A stretch of DNA of 64,000 bases, from contig DASYGE010000004.1 of the NCBI GenBank assembly GCA_036000105.1, forward strand, positions 1 through 64,000. Direction: 5' to 3'. Of this stretch, positions 60,873 through 64,000 are shown one piece after another. The translations under genes were made by a program, and so were the position numbers. This stretch comes from DASUBN01 sp036000105 (lineage in GTDB: Bacteria; Pseudomonadota; Gammaproteobacteria; Natronospirales; REEB76). Every line of letters begins with the position of its first letter. Position 1 is the first letter of the stretch. The notes beneath the pieces were generated by a model. That model made no database searches, had not been told where the DNA came from, and saw nothing but the letters and a program-made list of their open reading frames with translations.

Positions 60873-62727
60873 CCTGCTGTTCGCCCTCCTCCTGCTCGCC
60901 GCCTGCGGCGGCGGGCAAGGGGCTTCGACGCCCACAGCTTCCCCCGATGCCCAGAACCTCGGTGTAGCCGATGTGCAGCAAGTGATCGCCCAGGCGGCCC
61001 AGGAAGCCGCTGCGCGTGGCGCGCCTGCCACCATCGCGGTGGTGGATCGCAGCGGCAACGTGCTGGCGGTGTTCCAGATGCACGGCGCCAAGGATCCGAT
61101 ACGTGTGGACTCAGGCCGGGGCGTGACGGGAGGGCTTGAGGGCATCAAGGTGGTGCCGGCGGCGCTCGGCGCCATCTCCAAGGCCCTCACCGGTGCCTAT
61201 CTCTCTTCCGACGCCAACGCGTTCAGCACCCGTACCGCCAGCCAGATCATCCAGGAGCATTTCGACCCGGGTGAGACGGGGCAACCCGCCGGTCCCCTGT
61301 TCGGTGTGCAGTTCAGCAGCCTGCCCTGTTCGGACCTCTCGGTCCGCTACAACGGCAGCGGCCCCTCCACCGGTCCCCAACGGGCGCCCCTGGGATTGGC
61401 GGGCGATGCCGGTGGCTTCCCTCTATATAAAGACGGCACCCTGGTGGGTGGCGTAGGCGTGCTGGCCGATGGTGTCTATGGCATCGCCGATACCGCCCCC
61501 GACCCTGACGATACGGACGAATCTATCGCGCTCGCCGCCACCGCGGGCTTCGATGCGCCGGAGGCCATCCGCGCCGATCACGTCACCCTGAACGGCCTGT
61601 CCCTGCGCTATAGCGTCGCCACACCCGCTACGCTCATGAAGGATCCGTCGGCTGCGCCTTCTTTCGCGTCCATCGATGGCAGCAGCGGAGCGCTGCTTAC
61701 GGTCACGGGTTACAGCGATGGCAGTGTGCATGCGGGGCTCACCTTCGACGATCCTGCATCGGGGATACGCGCAGACACTGCGGACTTCTCCAGCCTCAAG
61801 GGTTATGTACTGGTGGATGGTTCCAACACACCACGGTATGCGCCCCGGACCGGCAGCGATGGTCTATTGAGCGCGATGGAGGTGCGTACCATCCTGACCC
61901 AGGCGCTCGGCGTCGCGGAGGAAGCCCGTTCCCAGATACGCCAGCCTGGGGGTGCCGCCGCTAATGTCACGGTCTCGGTGGTGGATACCCATGGGGTGGT
62001 GCTCGGCGTCGTGCGCAGCGCAGATGCCCCGGTGTTCGGCACCGATGTCTCATTGCAGAAAGCCCGCACGGCCGCCTTCAACTCTAGCAGCGTAGCCGCG
62101 GTCGCGTTGCTGAATGCACCCGATGCCGTGTATCTCGCCGATGGCACTCATTCAGCCCTCGGGCAGTATGTGAGCGCGGCCCGGACCTTCTTCGGCCTAC
62201 CCGCGCTCCTCGGGGACGGTGCCTACGCCTTCACCGATCGTGCCGGCGGCAACCTGGCCCGCCCGTTCTTCCCGGACGGCATCGATTCCACTTCCAACGG
62301 GCCATTCAGTAAGCGACTCCAAGATTGGAGTCCGTTCTCCACCGGTCTGCAGGAAGACCTGGTGAACAACGCCATCGTCATCCACATCGTGTTCGTGCTG
62401 GGCGGCGGTGCTGACGTGCCCCAGAGCTGCACCGGCATACCGCAGCTCCCCAACGGGATACAGATCTTCCCGGGTAGTGTACCCATCTATCGCGGCTCAC
62501 AACTCATCGGCGGCATCGGCGTATCAGGTGACGGCGTGGATCAGGACGACCTCGTAGCCTTCATGGGCCTCTACCGCGCGGCCCAGAGCCTCAAGACGGT
62601 GAACGAAGCCCCTACGGCCATGCGTGCCGACCAGCTCTCCCATGCCGGCGTGCATCTGCATTTCGTGGAGTGTCCCCAGGCTCCCTATCTCGACAACCAG
62701 GACGGGGATGTGTGTGCGGACAAGTAG
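60853..62727 (+). CDS. Lipoprotein with two GlcG/HbpS-like domains
   Basis: The 624-aa product starts at TTG 60853, overlapping the cytochrome gene by 20 bp. Its signal MCKPRISLLFALLLLAAC ends in a lipobox (LAAC), then a Gly/Ser/Thr linker. Two Haem_degrading (GlcG/HbpS) domains are visible: one at VADVQQVIAQAAQEAAARGA with ATIAVVDRSGNVLAVFQM, the other at EVRTILTQALGVAEEARSQI with NVTVSVVDTHGVVLGVVRS. Such domains bind heme or small ligands, sometimes redox-active. The frame is open from 60718, but those residues are antisense-like and lie inside the cytochrome gene. Confidence 0.78.
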   Translation: MCKPRISLLFALLLLAACGGGQGASTPTASPDAQNLGVADVQQVIAQAAQEAAARGAPATIAVVDRSGNVLAVFQMHGAKDPIRVDSGRGVTGGLEGIKVVPAALGAISKALTGAYLSSDANAFSTRTASQIIQEHFDPGETGQPAGPLFGVQFSSLPCSDLSVRYNGSGPSTGPQRAPLGLAGDAGGFPLYKDGTLVGGVGVLADGVYGIADTAPDPDDTDESIALAATAGFDAPEAIRADHVTLNGLSLRYSVATPATLMKDPSAAPSFASIDGSSGALLTVTGYSDGSVHAGLTFDDPASGIRADTADFSSLKGYVLVDGSNTPRYAPRTGSDGLLSAMEVRTILTQALGVAEEARSQIRQPGGAAANVTVSVVDTHGVVLGVVRSADAPVFGTDVSLQKARTAAFNSSSVAAVALLNAPDAVYLADGTHSALGQYVSAARTFFGLPALLGDGAYAFTDRAGGNLARPFFPDGIDSTSNGPFSKRLQDWSPFSTGLQEDLVNNAIVIHIVFVLGGGADVPQSCTGIPQLPNGIQIFPGSVPIYRGSQLIGGIGVSGDGVDQDDLVAFMGLYRAAQSLKTVNEAPTAMRADQLSHAGVHLHFVECPQAPYLDNQDGDVCADK

Positions 62728-64000
62728 CTGCAGCGCCGCCCTGCTCTGTTGCCTCTTGTACCAGTCGGCATGGGCGGGCGATGACACCTTGCCTTACCGC
62801 CGGCCGGGGTCTCCCGCGCTCGTGGCAAAACCTGCACCCACCGCCCACACGGCAGCGCCTGCCAGGGCCAGCGCCGTGAACCCCAACGCCGCTACGGGTC
62901 TGCAACCGGTACCACCACCGCCACCCGATGCGATCTACGCTCAAGAATCGGTGAACGACCGCTGGAGCCTGCCCCAGGCCTTCGGTTTCGTGACACCGCG
63001 CTGGTATGACCCCTATCACCAGAACCGCCTCAAAGGGGATCTGCCGGTACACGGTGACTGGTTCCTGGATCTCGATGTCGCTTCAGACAACGTCTATGAA
63101 TCCCGCTACCTGCCGACACCCGTGGCGCCCCAGTCGCCGGGCTATCCCGGTGCCCTGGATGTGATCGGCGATGGCTCCCAGCATTTCTTCAACCAGAACC
63201 TCCTCTTGGCGGCGGACTACCACGAAGGCGACACCACGTTCCGCCCGCCGGACTACGACTTCCGCATCGCCGCGGTGCTCAACTACAACCATACCGAGAC
63301 CGGCGAGAACCGGGTGCTCAAGGTGGATCCGCGCACGGGTACGGTGCGCAACGACAACTTCCTGGGCCTGCAGGAGGCGTTCTTCGAGAAGCACCTGCGG
63401 GACGCGTCAGTGAACTACGACTTCGACGCCCTGAGGCTCGGCATACAGCCCTTCACCAGCGATTTCCGGGGCTTCCTGTTCATAGACAACGCGCCCGGTG
63501 TGCGCTTCTTTGGCACCCGGGATAGCAACCGGGTGCAATACAACTTCGGCTGGTTCCGGTTGCTGGAAAAGGACACCAACAGCGGACTCAATGCCGTGGG
63601 CCAGAGTCCGCGCCGGGACGAGGTATACGCAGCCAACGTCTACTGGCAGGACACGCCGGCGAAGGGTTATACCTCCCAGCTCGTCTATATATACAACCGG
63701 GATCGGGAAGGCGACGAAGGCTTCTATTACAGCCAGGACGGTTTCCTGATACGCCCCGCCTCCATCGGTCAGGAGCTGCCGCGCAACTACTACGTCAATT
63801 ACCTGGGTTACAACGGCGACGGCCACTTCGGCCGTTTGAACCTGAGCGATTCCGTCTACCTCGCCTACGGCCAGCAGGACAACAGCCTGTTCACCGCAGG
63901 GCCGAGCCGGATCCGCGCAGGCTTCCTGGCGGCAGAGGTCTCCTGGGACTTCGACTGGACCCGCCTCAGGGGCTCCCTGCTCTATGCCACCGGCGATCGG
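62708..64000 (+). CDS. Outer-membrane beta-barrel-like protein, 3' end cut by the window
   Basis: The 431 visible codons begin MCVRTSSCSAALLCCLLYQS, a signal peptide cleaved near AWAGDD. A Pro/Ala-rich stretch follows (about 25-75), then alternating aromatic beta-strands separated by short turns (YDFRIAAVLNYNH, YNFGWFRLL, YTSQLVYIYN, DSVYLAYGQQD, TRLRGSLLYATGD), the pattern of an outer-membrane porin or alginate-export-like barrel. It overlaps the lipoprotein gene by 20 bp (an in-frame GTG 62714 is the alternative start). It could let electrons or substrates cross the outer membrane. The frame is open to base 64000 with no stop. Confidence 0.75.
   Translation, partial: MCVRTSSCSAALLCCLLYQSAWAGDDTLPYRRPGSPALVAKPAPTAHTAAPARASAVNPNAATGLQPVPPPPPDAIYAQESVNDRWSLPQAFGFVTPRWYDPYHQNRLKGDLPVHGDWFLDLDVASDNVYESRYLPTPVAPQSPGYPGALDVIGDGSQHFFNQNLLLAADYHEGDTTFRPPDYDFRIAAVLNYNHTETGENRVLKVDPRTGTVRNDNFLGLQEAFFEKHLRDASVNYDFDALRLGIQPFTSDFRGFLFIDNAPGVRFFGTRDSNRVQYNFGWFRLLEKDTNSGLNAVGQSPRRDEVYAANVYWQDTPAKGYTSQLVYIYNRDREGDEGFYYSQDGFLIRPASIGQELPRNYYVNYLGYNGDGHFGRLNLSDSVYLAYGQQDNSLFTAGPSRIRAGFLAAEVSWDFDWTRLRGSLLYATGDR

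Noticed and set aside
1..64000. CRISPR array or complete insertion sequence
   Set aside because: No regularly spaced direct repeats with unique spacers and no transposase or integrase gene were found on either strand.

Overview
The window is typical gammaproteobacterial chromosome, GC-rich and densely packed. The strongest phylogenetic cues are the thrS-infC-rpmI-rplT-pheS-pheT-ihfA-merR-tRNA-Pro block, the fabD-fabG-acpP-fabF-pabB-pabC-mltG-tmk-holB-pilZ block, a type II secretion (T2SS) pseudopilin operon and a rhombosortase. The mix (T2SS plus rhombosortase, several c-di-GMP proteins, multiheme cytochromes) suggests a free-living environmental lineage, perhaps near Xanthomonadales, Nevskiales or Chromatiales. 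That placement is an inference from gene content; no database comparison was possible.

Layout. 1-194: tRNA-Val(GAC) inside a perfect 87-bp inverted repeat that may be an assembly fold-back. 282-7831: translation and IHF block. 7913-7989: tRNA-Pro(GGG), followed to about 11.3 kb by a decayed AT-richer island. The island holds tRNA-Pro fragments, a small membrane protein, an ImmA/IrrE-DUF4411 toxin-antitoxin-like pair, REP/RAYT-like repeats and a VOC-family gene fragment. 11.4-20.4 kb: housekeeping and accessory genes (methyltransferase, Uup-type ABC-F ATPase, NfeD and SPFH pair, flavoprotein, sodium symporter). 20.4-23.8 kb: a four-PAS GGDEF-EAL protein. 23.9-29.5 kb: gspGHIJKLMN on the minus strand, divergent from a rhombosortase that overlaps fabD by ATGA. 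30.2-39.0 kb: fatty-acid, folate, thymidylate kinase and clamp-loader genes ending in pilZ. 39-46.7 kb: TPR-hydroxylase, cNMP-rhodanese, thioesterase with a fatty-acid oxidation protein, nuclease-like EEP protein and cardiolipin synthase. 46.8-54 kb: a tiny ORF, dadA, two HD-GYP genes, a beta-propeller protein and an M1 peptidase.

The most unusual region is 54.3-64.0 kb. A multiheme cytochrome c is divergent from a tight five-gene run: (1) a flavin reductase-like protein fused to two cyclic-nucleotide-binding domains and a 16-cysteine ferredoxin module; (2) a His-containing membrane protein resembling a b-type cytochrome; (3) a cytosolic FHA domain joined by one membrane helix to a decaheme periplasmic domain; (4) a lipoprotein with two GlcG/HbpS-like domains; (5) an outer-membrane beta-barrel-like protein cut by the window end. 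Together they could carry electrons from cytosolic NAD(P)H across the inner membrane into the periplasm and perhaps to the outer membrane, under cNMP and phosphorylation control. The domains are read from the sequence; the pathway is inference, and I know of no described system with this combination.
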